From an uncultured Holophagaceae bacterium (GTDB lineage Bacteria > Acidobacteriota > Holophagae > Holophagales > Holophagaceae), in NCBI GenBank assembly GCA_903876615.1, contig CAIRAS010000062.1:1-14655 (forward strand): a stretch of DNA of 14,655 bases, written 5' to 3'. Below the pieces are notes generated by a model. That model was not told where the DNA came from and searched no databases. It saw only the letters and a program-made list of their open reading frames with translations. Positions 8,208-14,514 of the stretch are shown here, in pieces. The number at the start of each line of letters is the position of its first letter. The first letter of the stretch is position 1. The translations under genes and the position numbers were made by a program.

Positions 8208-9191
8208 GTGTGCCTGCGTTGTGGGCTACACTACGTCCTCACCGATGGAGCCCCCTTGGTTCGGGTCTACTGGACAGCCGCGCACAAGGCCTGGAGCTGG
8301 AGCCGGCACGTCTATCGCCTCAACCCGAACAGCATGCGCCTCTTCAAGCGGCACTTGCGCTGGGCCACGGCCGCCGCGCTGCGGCCGGAGGCGGCCCTGG
8401 CCTGGTTCACTTTTCACGAGGATGCGGCCGTGGAGGCCTTCACCCATGCCAACCCCCGGCTCATCTTCCGGGCCCTGACGCGTTATATGGCCGTCAACTG
8501 GGGTCTGGAGCGCCGGACCAAGGTCATCCAGGAGACCTACCTGTGCCTGCTTGGCCATGGCGGGTTTCTGGCCGAGGCCATGCGGCAGCCCGGGGGCCTG
8601 GTGTTGGCCAGCTTCGCTCTGGACCGCGGCCAGAAGGGCCTGCTCCGGATGGGCAGTGATGCCCAGTTCCGCAAAGAGGGCGAGATCTCGGTCTTCCTGG
8701 AGCTGGAGGGTGTGCCAGGGGCCATCACGGGACTGGCCTTCTCCCTGGAGCTGGGCGCGGGACTGACCCTCCGCATCGGCGGGCTGCAGGGCCGAAAGGG
8801 CGGGGATGAGGCGGCCATCAAGCTGGCCACCAAAGCCATGCACGGCCTCCGCCCCAAGAACCTCATGGTCCTGGTGGTCCAGGAAGTGGCCCGGGCCCTG
8901 GGAGCATTGGAAATGCAGGGTGTGGGCAACGCCATCCAGGTCTACCGGGCCCGGATCAACAACCCCCTGGTGCCCAAGCGGGACTTCCGGTTCGACTTCG
9001 ATGCCCTCTGGACCGAGATCGGCGGCGTGCCCCTGGAGGACGGCTGGTTCCGGCTGCCGCTGACGACCCCCCGCCGCACGCCGGAGGAGATCAAGCCCAA
9101 CAAGCGCTCCCTCTACGCCAAGCGCTACGCCCTGCTGGACGAGCTCAGCCGCCAGATCCGCGAGACCCTCGCAGAGGGGACTTTTATCTAG
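8208..9191 (+). CDS. DUF535 (VirK/YbjX family) protein
   Basis: A 327-residue protein matching the DUF535 family (E. coli YbjX, Salmonella/Shigella VirK), whose members affect envelope stress and peptide resistance; the biochemical activity is unknown. Recognisable stretches are RLIFRALTRYMAVNWGLERRTKVIQETYLCLL (in parts), EGEISVFLELEG, LTLRIGGLQG, LRPKNLMVLVVQEVA, GNAIQVYRA, DFDALWTEIGG and the near-terminal KPNKRSLYAKRYALLDELSRQI. No signal peptide is seen. The start is uncertain. GTG at 8208 (GGGGA just upstream) adds a CLRCGLHYVLTDGAPLV segment that resembles half of a zinc ribbon; TTG at 8256 has GGAG 5 bases upstream and would remove it. A stop at 8178 bounds the frame. The gene stands alone between the divergent lipoprotein operon and the zinc-ribbon/rfaE1 pair. 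Confidence 0.85.
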   Translation: MCLRCGLHYVLTDGAPLVRVYWTAAHKAWSWSRHVYRLNPNSMRLFKRHLRWATAAALRPEAALAWFTFHEDAAVEAFTHANPRLIFRALTRYMAVNWGLERRTKVIQETYLCLLGHGGFLAEAMRQPGGLVLASFALDRGQKGLLRMGSDAQFRKEGEISVFLELEGVPGAITGLAFSLELGAGLTLRIGGLQGRKGGDEAAIKLATKAMHGLRPKNLMVLVVQEVARALGALEMQGVGNAIQVYRARINNPLVPKRDFRFDFDALWTEIGGVPLEDGWFRLPLTTPRRTPEEIKPNKRSLYAKRYALLDELSRQIRETLAEGTFI

Positions 9192-9256
9192 CTGGTCTTC
9201 CTGGGAACAATCTCCACCCTTTTCAGCTTGCCCGCGGAGCTCGGGGTGACCCCCGT

Positions 9257-9262
9257 TAGAAT
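9257..9262 (+). promoter_or_regulatory. Possible -10 element for the zinc-ribbon/rfaE1 pair
   Basis: TAGAAT, one mismatch from consensus and identical to the better-supported -10 at 13874. It lies 18 bp before the ATG at 9280, so the transcript would be almost leaderless; indeed no Shine-Dalgarno is visible before that ATG. There is no -35 at standard spacing. A 5-bp hairpin (CGGGG/CCCCG, 9242-9255) directly precedes it. Confidence 0.3.
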
Positions 9263-9279
9263 TCCGCTAAGCTAACCCC

Positions 9280-9444
9280 ATGCCGCTCGAACCACGCCTG
9301 CTCGAGATCCTCTGCTGCCCTGCCTGCCACGGTGAGCTCGTGGAACGGGCCGAGGGTCTGCACTGCCAGGCCTGCAAGCTCTGCTATCCCATCGAGGACG
9401 GCATCCCCGTCATGCTGGTGGACCACGCCCGGCGGGTGGACTGA
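9280..9444 (+). CDS. Trm112-like (YcaR/UPF0434) zinc-ribbon protein
   Basis: A 54-residue protein of the Trm112p-like/UPF0434 family. It starts [14 protein letters not shown], with the first knuckle C-P-A-C, then [22 protein letters not shown], with the second knuckle C-Q-A-C and the typical Y-P-I-x-DGIP-V-M-L signature. Bacterial members are small soluble zinc proteins of uncertain role; relatives in eukaryotes and archaea activate methyltransferases. In many Gram-negative genomes the family sits by lipid A or lipopolysaccharide genes (lpxK, kdsB), and here it precedes rfaE1, which fits that pattern. Its TGA overlaps the rfaE1 ATG by one base, so the two are translationally coupled. No clear ribosome-binding site is seen before the ATG. 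Confidence 0.9.
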   Translation: MPLEPRLLEILCCPACHGELVERAEGLHCQACKLCYPIEDGIPVMLVDHARRVD

Positions 9445-10448
9445 TGCGGCTCGATCGCGCCCAGGCCGAGTCGGTGCTCCAGCGCATGCAGGGCCGGAAG
9501 GTGGCCGTGCTGGGTGATGTGATGCTGGACGAGTATCTCTTTGGTGAGGTGAGCCGCATCTCGCCGGAGGCGCCGGTGCCCATCGTGCGGGTGGTGCGGG
9601 AGCGTTCGGTGCTCGGCGGCGCGGCCAATGTGGCCGCCAACCTCAAGGCCCTGGGCGCGGAGCCCATGCTGGTGGGCACCCTGCAGAAGGACCGGGCGGG
9701 GGAGGGCGTGCTGGGTCTCCTCGGGGGGCTCGACATCTCCATCTCGGGCCTGGTGCTGGACACCTCGCGTCCGACGATCATCAAGACCCGCGTCATCGGC
9801 CAGCAGCAGCAGATGCTGCGCATTGACCGGGAGGACGCGGGCCCCCTGGATCCCGTCGTGCTCCTGGGCCTGAAGGACCGTCTGCGCCGGGCCCTGGCCG
9901 AGGCCTCGGCCTTGATCGTGTCGGACTACGCGAAGGGCGCCATCAGCGAGCCGATCATGGAGGAAGTGCGCGCCCTCTGTGCCGAGCGGAACCTGCCCTG
10001 GATCGTCGATCCCAAGCCCGCCCACAAGTACCTCTACCGGGGCGCCACAATCATGACGCCGAACACCAAGGAGGCTTCGGAGCTGACCTCTCGTCCGGCG
10101 CGGTCGGACATGGAAGTCACCGTGGCTGGTCGGGAGCTCATGCAGGACCTGGGCCTGGGCGGCCTGCTGGTGACACGCAGTGAGCGCGGCATGGCGCTCT
10201 TCTCCTCGGAGGCCGACCACGTCGCGCCCTGGATGATTCCCACCGAGGCCCGGGAAGTCTTCGACGTCAGTGGCGCCGGAGACACGGTCATCGCTGCCTT
10301 CAGTGCCGCGGTGGCCGCTGGGGCCGACTGGCGCGAGGCTGCCATGCTGGCCAATGCCGCCGCCGGAGTCGTGGTCGCCAAGATCGGCACGGCCACCGCA
10401 ACCCCTGCGGAGATCCTGGCCCACTATCAGGATCAGGAAGCGAACTAG
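9444..10448 (+). CDS. rfaE1: D-glycero-beta-D-manno-heptose-7-phosphate kinase
   Basis: A PfkB/ribokinase-family kinase that phosphorylates heptose-7-phosphate at C1, a step toward ADP-heptose for the lipopolysaccharide inner core. Its 334 residues correspond to the kinase half of E. coli HldE (RfaE domain I); the nucleotidyltransferase half is absent, so a separate rfaE2/hldC is expected elsewhere. Visible motifs are VLGDVMLDEYLFGEVSRISPEAPVPI near the start (in parts), LGGAANVAANLKALG, the allowed substrate loop QQQQMLRIDRED, SDYAKGAI, VDPKP, TPNTKEASEL and the PfkB signature DVSGAGDTV with catalytic Asp280. It is coupled to the zinc-ribbon gene by a one-base overlap. Its stop overlaps the stop of the convergent gene within a shared CTAG, leaving no room for a terminator. 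Confidence 0.95.
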   Translation: MRLDRAQAESVLQRMQGRKVAVLGDVMLDEYLFGEVSRISPEAPVPIVRVVRERSVLGGAANVAANLKALGAEPMLVGTLQKDRAGEGVLGLLGGLDISISGLVLDTSRPTIIKTRVIGQQQQMLRIDREDAGPLDPVVLLGLKDRLRRALAEASALIVSDYAKGAISEPIMEEVRALCAERNLPWIVDPKPAHKYLYRGATIMTPNTKEASELTSRPARSDMEVTVAGRELMQDLGLGGLLVTRSERGMALFSSEADHVAPWMIPTEAREVFDVSGAGDTVIAAFSAAVAAGADWREAAMLANAAAGVVVAKIGTATATPAEILAHYQDQEAN

Positions 10449-10924
10449 TTCCGCAGCTCAATGGCGAGCAGGAACTGGTCCCCGGAGGCGAGGCGTTCCT
10501 TCACCTGGCTGAAGTTGAGGTCGAAGGTCTCCGTCTCACCAGGCTTGATGGTGCCGAGCTTGGTGCCACCGGAGGCCACGCCAATCAGGCGGCCATCCTT
10601 GTCCAGGATCGCCACGGCGAAGCCCGGAATCCGGGGAGACTTGCTGGTGTTGGTGACCTCCACCTGGGCCCGGGTGCCGAACTCGGCATCTTTCAAAAAG
10701 CTGAAGAAGCCCTTCTCGACCTTGCGCTTGTTGAAGAAGATGCTGGTCACCTTCAGGCCATCCAGGTTGATGGCCAGCGGAATGGTACGGTCCCAGACGA
10801 AGCCAAGGCTTTCGGAGTGGAAGGAGAGCGGGACGGCCGCCAGCGGGGCCGCCGGGGCCAGGACGGGTGCGCCGGAGGGAACCTGGGCGAGTGCCAGGAC
10901 AGCGGCGAAGAGGACCATCTGCAT
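10445..10924 (-). CDS. Secreted or anchored DUF3426/FxLYD-like protein
   Basis: A 159-residue protein with an N-terminal hydrophobic stretch (MQMVLFAAVLALAQVPSG) that looks like a signal peptide, then an Ala/Pro-rich linker and a domain with the pattern of DUF3426/FxLYD modules: QVEVTNTSKSPRIPGFAVAILDKDG, then LGTIKPGETETFDLNF, i.e. strand, N-T-S, prolines, D-x-DG and the PGE turn. Function unknown; such beta-sandwich domains usually sit outside the cytoplasmic membrane. The ATG at 10924 lies one base after the stop of the zinc-ribbon gene, with AAGGAA upstream; an in-frame ATG two codons later is an alternative. The close spacing implies cotranscription. The two domains are often fused in one DUF3426 protein; here they are adjacent genes. 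Confidence 0.65.
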   Translation of the reverse strand: MQMVLFAAVLALAQVPSGAPVLAPAAPLAAVPLSFHSESLGFVWDRTIPLAINLDGLKVTSIFFNKRKVEKGFFSFLKDAEFGTRAQVEVTNTSKSPRIPGFAVAILDKDGRLIGVASGGTKLGTIKPGETETFDLNFSQVKERLASGDQFLLAIELRN

Positions 10925-10925
10925 C

Positions 10926-12053
10926 TCAGTTCCTTCCGAACAGACCGCTGAAGAGGCCCTTCTTGGGGGCCGGTTCCTCGGCCGGGGGAAGGATGGGTGT
11001 GCCGCCGGTCCGCTCGCGGCGGAGCCGATCAAAGACCGGGCGCAACCCCGGCACCTTGCAGGCCTCTAGCCAGTTCTCGCTGTGCTGGCGGGCCACCATG
11101 TGGTTCTCCAGGATGCGTCCCTCATCCACCCAGGCGATGAGCTGGGGCATGGTGAGCCCGCCATAGATGTCTTCACCGATCTTTAGCCGGAGGAGCTCCG
11201 CGCCCGTGTCGGGGCCGTCGGGGAGGGGAGCGAAGCTGCGGGGGGCCGGGATCACCTCGGTGCGTTCCTCGGGGGGCGGCAGCAGGTCCTTCGCCTCGAA
11301 AGCCACCGTGGGCTCTTCCATGGCAGAGGCAGGCACGGAGGCGATGGCGGCCAGGAGGTCTGCCTGGGAGATCCGAACCGTCGAGCTGGAGGCGCTGCTC
11401 AGGTCGGGGGCGGCGTAGCCCGCTGCCGTGGCGCTGTCCTCCGGGCTGGATACGGGCACCGGGGGCAGGTCGGGCTCCGGTTGGACCCGGGACTCCGGGG
11501 GGGCCAGCGTCGAGTCCAGGGCCGACAGGGTCGCCTCCATGTCCATGTCGCCAGGGTGGCGGCTGATTCTCAGGCCAGCCGGCTCGGCGGGGGCATCACC
11601 AAAGAGCTTGTCGATGGCATCGCGGGCGGAGGTGTAGCCCGAGGTCGTGGTGGCCGGCAGCTCGAGGGGCGGGAGTTCCGCTGGGGCGGCTGCCTCCAGG
11701 ATCGGCTCGGCGGACGGCAGGGCCTCCTCGGCTTCGGGCAGGAGGGCGGAGGTCTCTGGAGGGGTCTGGTCAAGGACCGCCGTGACGCTGCCGGGCAGGT
11801 CCTCCAGGGTGAGGGCCGGCGCTTCCAGGTCCAGGGGTGGGAGGGTGGCCCGCCGCAGGGCCTCAAGGGCCTCGACCTCGAACCCGGCGGTGGCGCCCTG
11901 GGTGGGCAGGCCCAGCACCCGCTGGACGATGTCACCCACGGGGAAGGTGCTCCCGCAGGAGAAGCAGCGGGCGCGCCGCAGGGTTGGCCTCAGCCGTTCA
12001 GGCCGGAGGCGGTAGCGGGTGGAGCAGCTCGGGCAATGAATCGCTTCGGCCAC
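10926..12053 (-). CDS. MJ0042-type zinc-ribbon protein with C-terminal GYF_2-like domain
   Basis: A 375-residue protein. Residues 5-36 form an MJ0042/zinc_ribbon_5 finger with C7-x-x-C10 and C30-x-x-C33 and the YRLRPERL segment between them. Residues about 50-285 are a low-complexity Pro/Ala/Glu/Ser linker with short acidic-hydrophobic patches, probably disordered. Residues 287-341 (starting LLRLKIGEDIYGGLTMPQL, then WVDEGRIL and NWLEACKVPGL) resemble the GYF_2/DUF4339 domain found in bacterial signalling and motility proteins. The tail KKGLFSGLFGRN is basic and amphipathic. No membrane segment is evident. The start is GTG at 12053, with AGGAG 6 bases upstream; a longer GTG start at 12086 lacks such a site. 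Function unknown; proteins built this way often bind partners rather than catalyse. Confidence 0.75.
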   Translation of the reverse strand: MAEAIHCPSCSTRYRLRPERLRPTLRRARCFSCGSTFPVGDIVQRVLGLPTQGATAGFEVEALEALRRATLPPLDLEAPALTLEDLPGSVTAVLDQTPPETSALLPEAEEALPSAEPILEAAAPAELPPLELPATTTSGYTSARDAIDKLFGDAPAEPAGLRISRHPGDMDMEATLSALDSTLAPPESRVQPEPDLPPVPVSSPEDSATAAGYAAPDLSSASSSTVRISQADLLAAIASVPASAMEEPTVAFEAKDLLPPPEERTEVIPAPRSFAPLPDGPDTGAELLRLKIGEDIYGGLTMPQLIAWVDEGRILENHMVARQHSENWLEACKVPGLRPVFDRLRRERTGGTPILPPAEEPAPKKGLFSGLFGRN

Positions 12054-12139
12054 CGTGGACTCCTGGAGTTCGGAGCAGCATAGCACCCCCCCTGGGGCCC
12101 TGTCGCCAGGGCCGGGTATCCTGGCAGCACGGAGGTTTC

Positions 12140-12805
12140 GTGCTGGGCGTGTTCATCACCATCGAGGGCGTGGAGGGGTCGGGCAAGTCCACCCAGCTAT
12201 TCCGTCTCTCCGAGCGTCTGCGCCAGATCGGCCTGCCCCTGCTGGTCTCCAAGGAACCCGGCGGCACCGCCCTGGGGCGGGAGCTGCGGCGGCTGCTCCT
12301 GGAGCCCCATGCCAGCGGCGATACCTGGTGCCCGGATGCCGAGCTGCTGCTCTTCTACGCTGACCGGGCCCAGCACCTGGAGCGGGTGATCCGGCCGGCC
12401 CTCGCCGAGGGCATGATCGTGCTGGTCGATCGCTTCGAGGACTCCACCCGGGCCTACCAGGGCGCCAGTGGCGTGCCTGAAACCGCCCTGGACCGCCTCA
12501 GCGAGCTGGTGCTCAAGGGCCTGCGGCCCCATCTGACCATCCTGCTGGATGTGGATCCCGAGCTGTCCCTGCAGCGCGTCGAGGTGCGAAACCTCTCCAT
12601 GGGTCCCGAGTTCTCGGAGACGCGCTTCGACAAGGCCGAGTTGGAGTTCCACCGCCGGGTGCGCAAGCGCTTCCTGGCCATTGCCCAGAGCAACCCCAAC
12701 CGGGTGGCCCTGATTCCTGCCCGGGACGCGGTGGACGACGTCGAGGCCGCCATCTGGGGCCGGGTGGCGCCCCTGCTGCGCAACGCCGGCTTCGGGGTGG
12801 ATTAG
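12140..12805 (+). CDS. tmk: Thymidylate kinase
   Basis: Phosphorylates dTMP to dTDP in the cytosol, an essential step of dTTP synthesis. The 221-residue protein has FITIEGVEGSGKSTQ (P-loop residues 10-18), VSKEPGGTALG, DRAQH, VDRFEDSTRAYQG (the DR[YF] signature at 97-99) and LTILLDVDPE. The lid segment (QRVEVRNLSMGPEF) is poor in the paired arginines of E. coli-type enzymes, but Arg98 is present. I chose the GTG at 12140, just after GGAGG, although the spacing of 4 bases is short; the in-frame GTG at 12149 is 13 bases away and would give VFITIEG as the N terminus. The TAG stop shares its G with the GTG of holB. The tmk-holB pairing is common in bacteria. Confidence 0.95.
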   Translation: MLGVFITIEGVEGSGKSTQLFRLSERLRQIGLPLLVSKEPGGTALGRELRRLLLEPHASGDTWCPDAELLLFYADRAQHLERVIRPALAEGMIVLVDRFEDSTRAYQGASGVPETALDRLSELVLKGLRPHLTILLDVDPELSLQRVEVRNLSMGPEFSETRFDKAELEFHRRVRKRFLAIAQSNPNRVALIPARDAVDDVEAAIWGRVAPLLRNAGFGVD

Positions 12806-13827
12806 TGGTGGGCCCTGGGTACTCCGCCGACATCTCCGGCCACCAGGCGATCCGCCAGCGGCTGCTGGAGCGGCTGCAGGCGGGCCGGCTCCAGGGCTCC
12901 CTGGTCTTCACCGGGCCCGAAGGCATCGGCAAGCGGCGGGTCGCCCTGGAGCTGGCCCAGCGCGAGCTCTGCTTCCGGCGCAACGCCTGCGGCCAGTGCG
13001 AGGGCTGCCGGATGTTTGCCGGGGAGGACCTGCCCTTCGAGCTGCCAAACCTCCTGCGCATCACCCCTGAGGGCAAGGCCGGTGTCATTCGCATTGACCA
13101 GATCCGCGAGGGTCTCGATTCCACCAACCAGTCCCGGTTCAGCCGCGGCGTCATCGAGTGGGCCTCCCTGGCCCCGCCCATGGGCTGCCACCGCTGGATC
13201 CTGGTCGAAGAGGCCCACCGGCTCAATGAGTCCAGCGGCAACATCCTGCTCAAGACCCTCGAGGAGCCTCCCGCGGGCACCCACTTCATCCTGATCACCC
13301 ACCGTCCCGAGGCGCTGCTGCAGACCATTCGCAGCCGCTGTGAGCGCATCCCCTTCGCCCCGCTCGCCCCCCGGGAGGCCTGGGCCGTGGCCCAGCGCCT
13401 GGGCTGGCAGGAGGCCGACCAGGACCGCTGGTCCGCCCTGGGTGAAGGCAGCCTCCGGCTCCTGGATGAGGCGGCCTTCCGCCGGGCCGAGGCCCAGCTG
13501 GGGGCCTGGCTCGCGCTGCTGGGCGGCGCGTCCTTCGGGGATGTGGCCGACCCCCTGCTCCCGGAGAAAGAAGCAGCCCTGGCCCAGGGGGAGCAGCTGC
13601 GGCAGCCCCTGGAGCTGCTCCTGCGGGTCCTGGCAGACCTGGCCCGCCTGCGCACCGGTGAGGCGCCGGCCCTGGCCCCCTGGCGGGAGACCCTGGCGCC
13701 CCTGGCCGCGGCCCCGCTGGACCTGAAGGCCCCCCAGGAGGCCATCCTGGAGGCCCTGCGCCATCTGGCCCGGAACCTCAGTCCCGAACCCCTGCTCCGG
13801 GAAGTGGCCCTCTCGCTGAGGAGCTGA
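12805..13827 (+). CDS. holB: DNA polymerase III delta-prime subunit
   Basis: A clamp-loader subunit that helps open the beta sliding clamp and load it on primed DNA. The 340 residues begin with an AAA+ domain: GPEGIGKRR at 37-45 is a degenerate Walker A (Lys-Arg in place of Lys-Ser/Thr), as expected because delta-prime does not hydrolyse ATP. A zinc module follows with C56, C62, C65 and C68 (the E. coli spacing before the second Cys is longer). WILVEEAHRLNESSGNILLKTLEEPP (in parts) and the arginine-finger motif SRC at 177-179 are canonical. The C-terminal third is the variable helical collar. The start is GTG at 12805, overlapping the tmk stop by one base, so translation is coupled. Confidence 0.93.
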   Translation: MVGPGYSADISGHQAIRQRLLERLQAGRLQGSLVFTGPEGIGKRRVALELAQRELCFRRNACGQCEGCRMFAGEDLPFELPNLLRITPEGKAGVIRIDQIREGLDSTNQSRFSRGVIEWASLAPPMGCHRWILVEEAHRLNESSGNILLKTLEEPPAGTHFILITHRPEALLQTIRSRCERIPFAPLAPREAWAVAQRLGWQEADQDRWSALGEGSLRLLDEAAFRRAEAQLGAWLALLGGASFGDVADPLLPEKEAALAQGEQLRQPLELLLRVLADLARLRTGEAPALAPWRETLAPLAAAPLDLKAPQEAILEALRHLARNLSPEPLLREVALSLRS

Positions 13828-13851
13828 AACGGAATCACCCTGAGGTCCTGA

Positions 13852-13879
13852 TTGCCTTCGGCGGCCGGTCGGCTAGAAT
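13852..13879 (+). promoter_or_regulatory. Candidate sigma-70 promoter of the YecH-like gene
   Basis: TTGCCT (13852-13857), a 16-bp spacer and TAGAAT (13874-13879), giving four and five matches to the consensus hexamers. The predicted transcript starts near 13886 and would open with a small AGGAG/CTCCT hairpin before the Shine-Dalgarno GGAG and the ATG at 13917. It is the best promoter match I found in the window. Confidence 0.5.
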
Positions 13880-13916
13880 AAATTAAGGAGCCGCGACTCC
13901 TGAACCGGAGAACCCC

Positions 13917-14159
13917 ATGTCTGAACCCCTTTTTGGCCACGATCTGTTGGGTCTCCTGGTGGACAAGGGCGGCTCCTGCTCGCTGGAGGCCCTGCGTGCC
14001 GCCTCTGTCGCGGCCCACGGCCCCGCCGCGGTCTACTGCAACTGCGGCGGCGACAGCTTCGACTTCGATGGCGTCATCGCTTTCCTGGGCAGCAAGGGCA
14101 AGGTCCAGGTGGCCGACGGCACTGTGACTCTGGGCATGGCCCAGGCGTGTCAGCACTGA
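13917..14159 (+). CDS. YecH-family (DUF2492) small metal-binding protein
   Basis: An 80-residue cytosolic protein with the YecH/DUF2492 pattern: FGHDLLGLLVDKGG near the start (E. coli HGHEVLNMM), a helix LEALRAASVAAHG, a Cys pair VYCNCGG (C41, C43), VIAFLGSKGKV and the terminal C-x-H (C78, H80). The conserved His8 and Cys/His residues suggest metal binding; the physiological role is unknown in any species as far as I know. The ATG at 13917 has GGAG 6 bases upstream. It is separated from holB by 89 bp with its own likely promoter and is probably monocistronic, since 355 bp of non-coding DNA follows. Confidence 0.85.
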   Translation: MSEPLFGHDLLGLLVDKGGSCSLEALRAASVAAHGPAAVYCNCGGDSFDFDGVIAFLGSKGKVQVADGTVTLGMAQACQH

Positions 14160-14252
14160 GGGCACCGGCAGGACTGATCTGATGTAAGCAGAGGAGCGCG
14201 GAGCTTCGCTTGCCTGGCCCCGGCCAGCGGCCCTAGACAGAGGCAGCCTGAG

Positions 14253-14303
14253 ATCCCCTTCATCCCTGTTCAAAAAAAGGCTTATGACAGGGATGAAGGG
14301 GAT
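14253..14303. repeat. Perfect 17-bp inverted repeat with A-rich 17-nt loop
   Basis: The left arm ATCCCCTTCATCCCTGT (14253-14269) is the exact reverse complement of the right arm (14287-14303). The 17-nt centre contains seven consecutive A residues. It lies 93 bp after the YecH-like stop. It could end that transcript, but there is no T-tract after the right arm on the plus strand. It could equally be a dispersed intergenic repeat element. Confidence 0.85.
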
Positions 14304-14312
14304 GAAGGGGAT
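14290..14312. repeat. Tandem 9-bp repeat GGGATGAAG (2.5 copies)
   Basis: Copies at 14290-14298 and 14299-14307, then a partial GGGAT at 14308-14312. The first one and a half copies form the right arm of the inverted repeat; the rest extends beyond it and has no partner on the left side, so the element looks like a unit that grew on one side. Confidence 0.8.
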
Positions 14313-14360
14313 AGAAACCTAAAGACTTGTTGCTCCCCATGAGCCCATGCAGCGCCAGCA

Positions 14361-14434
14361 GGCCTCTCTCTGCTCTCCTCCGCTCCTCCGTCCTTTCTCC
14401 GCGCTCATCCTTCCTGGCTTTTCTCGTCTGTCCC
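14361..14434. repeat. Pyrimidine-rich tract with quasi-repeats of CTCCTCCG type
   Basis: About 74 bases that are largely C and T on the plus strand, made of imperfect repeats (CTCTCTCTGCTCTCCTCC, CTCCTCCGTCC, TTCTCCGCGCTC). The tract codes for nothing recognisable. It resembles the degenerate CTCCGCG-type intergenic repeats seen in many environmental genomes (from memory, not searched). Confidence 0.45.
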
Positions 14435-14514
14435 AAGTTCCAGGTGACCCCTGGTTTTCTGCTGGGTTGCGGTGCTTTTCAAGGGAAACTGGGTGGACGT
14501 TATCGGAGCCCCCA

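Larger units (their letters stand above)
14160..14514. other. Non-coding stretch between the YecH-like gene and mce
   Basis: No convincing gene on either strand; short open frames here have no recognisable protein character. It contains a CTGGCC/GGCCAG repeat with a 2-bp centre at 14214-14227, a perfect 17-bp inverted repeat, a 9-bp tandem repeat and a long pyrimidine-rich tract, each listed separately. Base composition between about 14250 and 14500 is visibly less GC-rich than in the flanking genes. I see no strong promoter for the epimerase gene. Confidence 0.6.

Noticed and set aside
14214..14227. CTGGCC/GGCCAG as a terminator of the YecH-like gene
   Set aside because: The centre is only 2 bp, which leaves a very short usable stem, and no T-tract follows.
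12513..14273. 586-residue open frame on the minus strand across tmk, holB and the YecH-like gene
   Set aside because: Arg/Ser/Ala-rich shadow opposite three well-supported genes; no motifs.
14290..14312. CRISPR-like array
   Set aside because: The 9-bp units are directly adjacent without spacers, and only two and a half copies exist.
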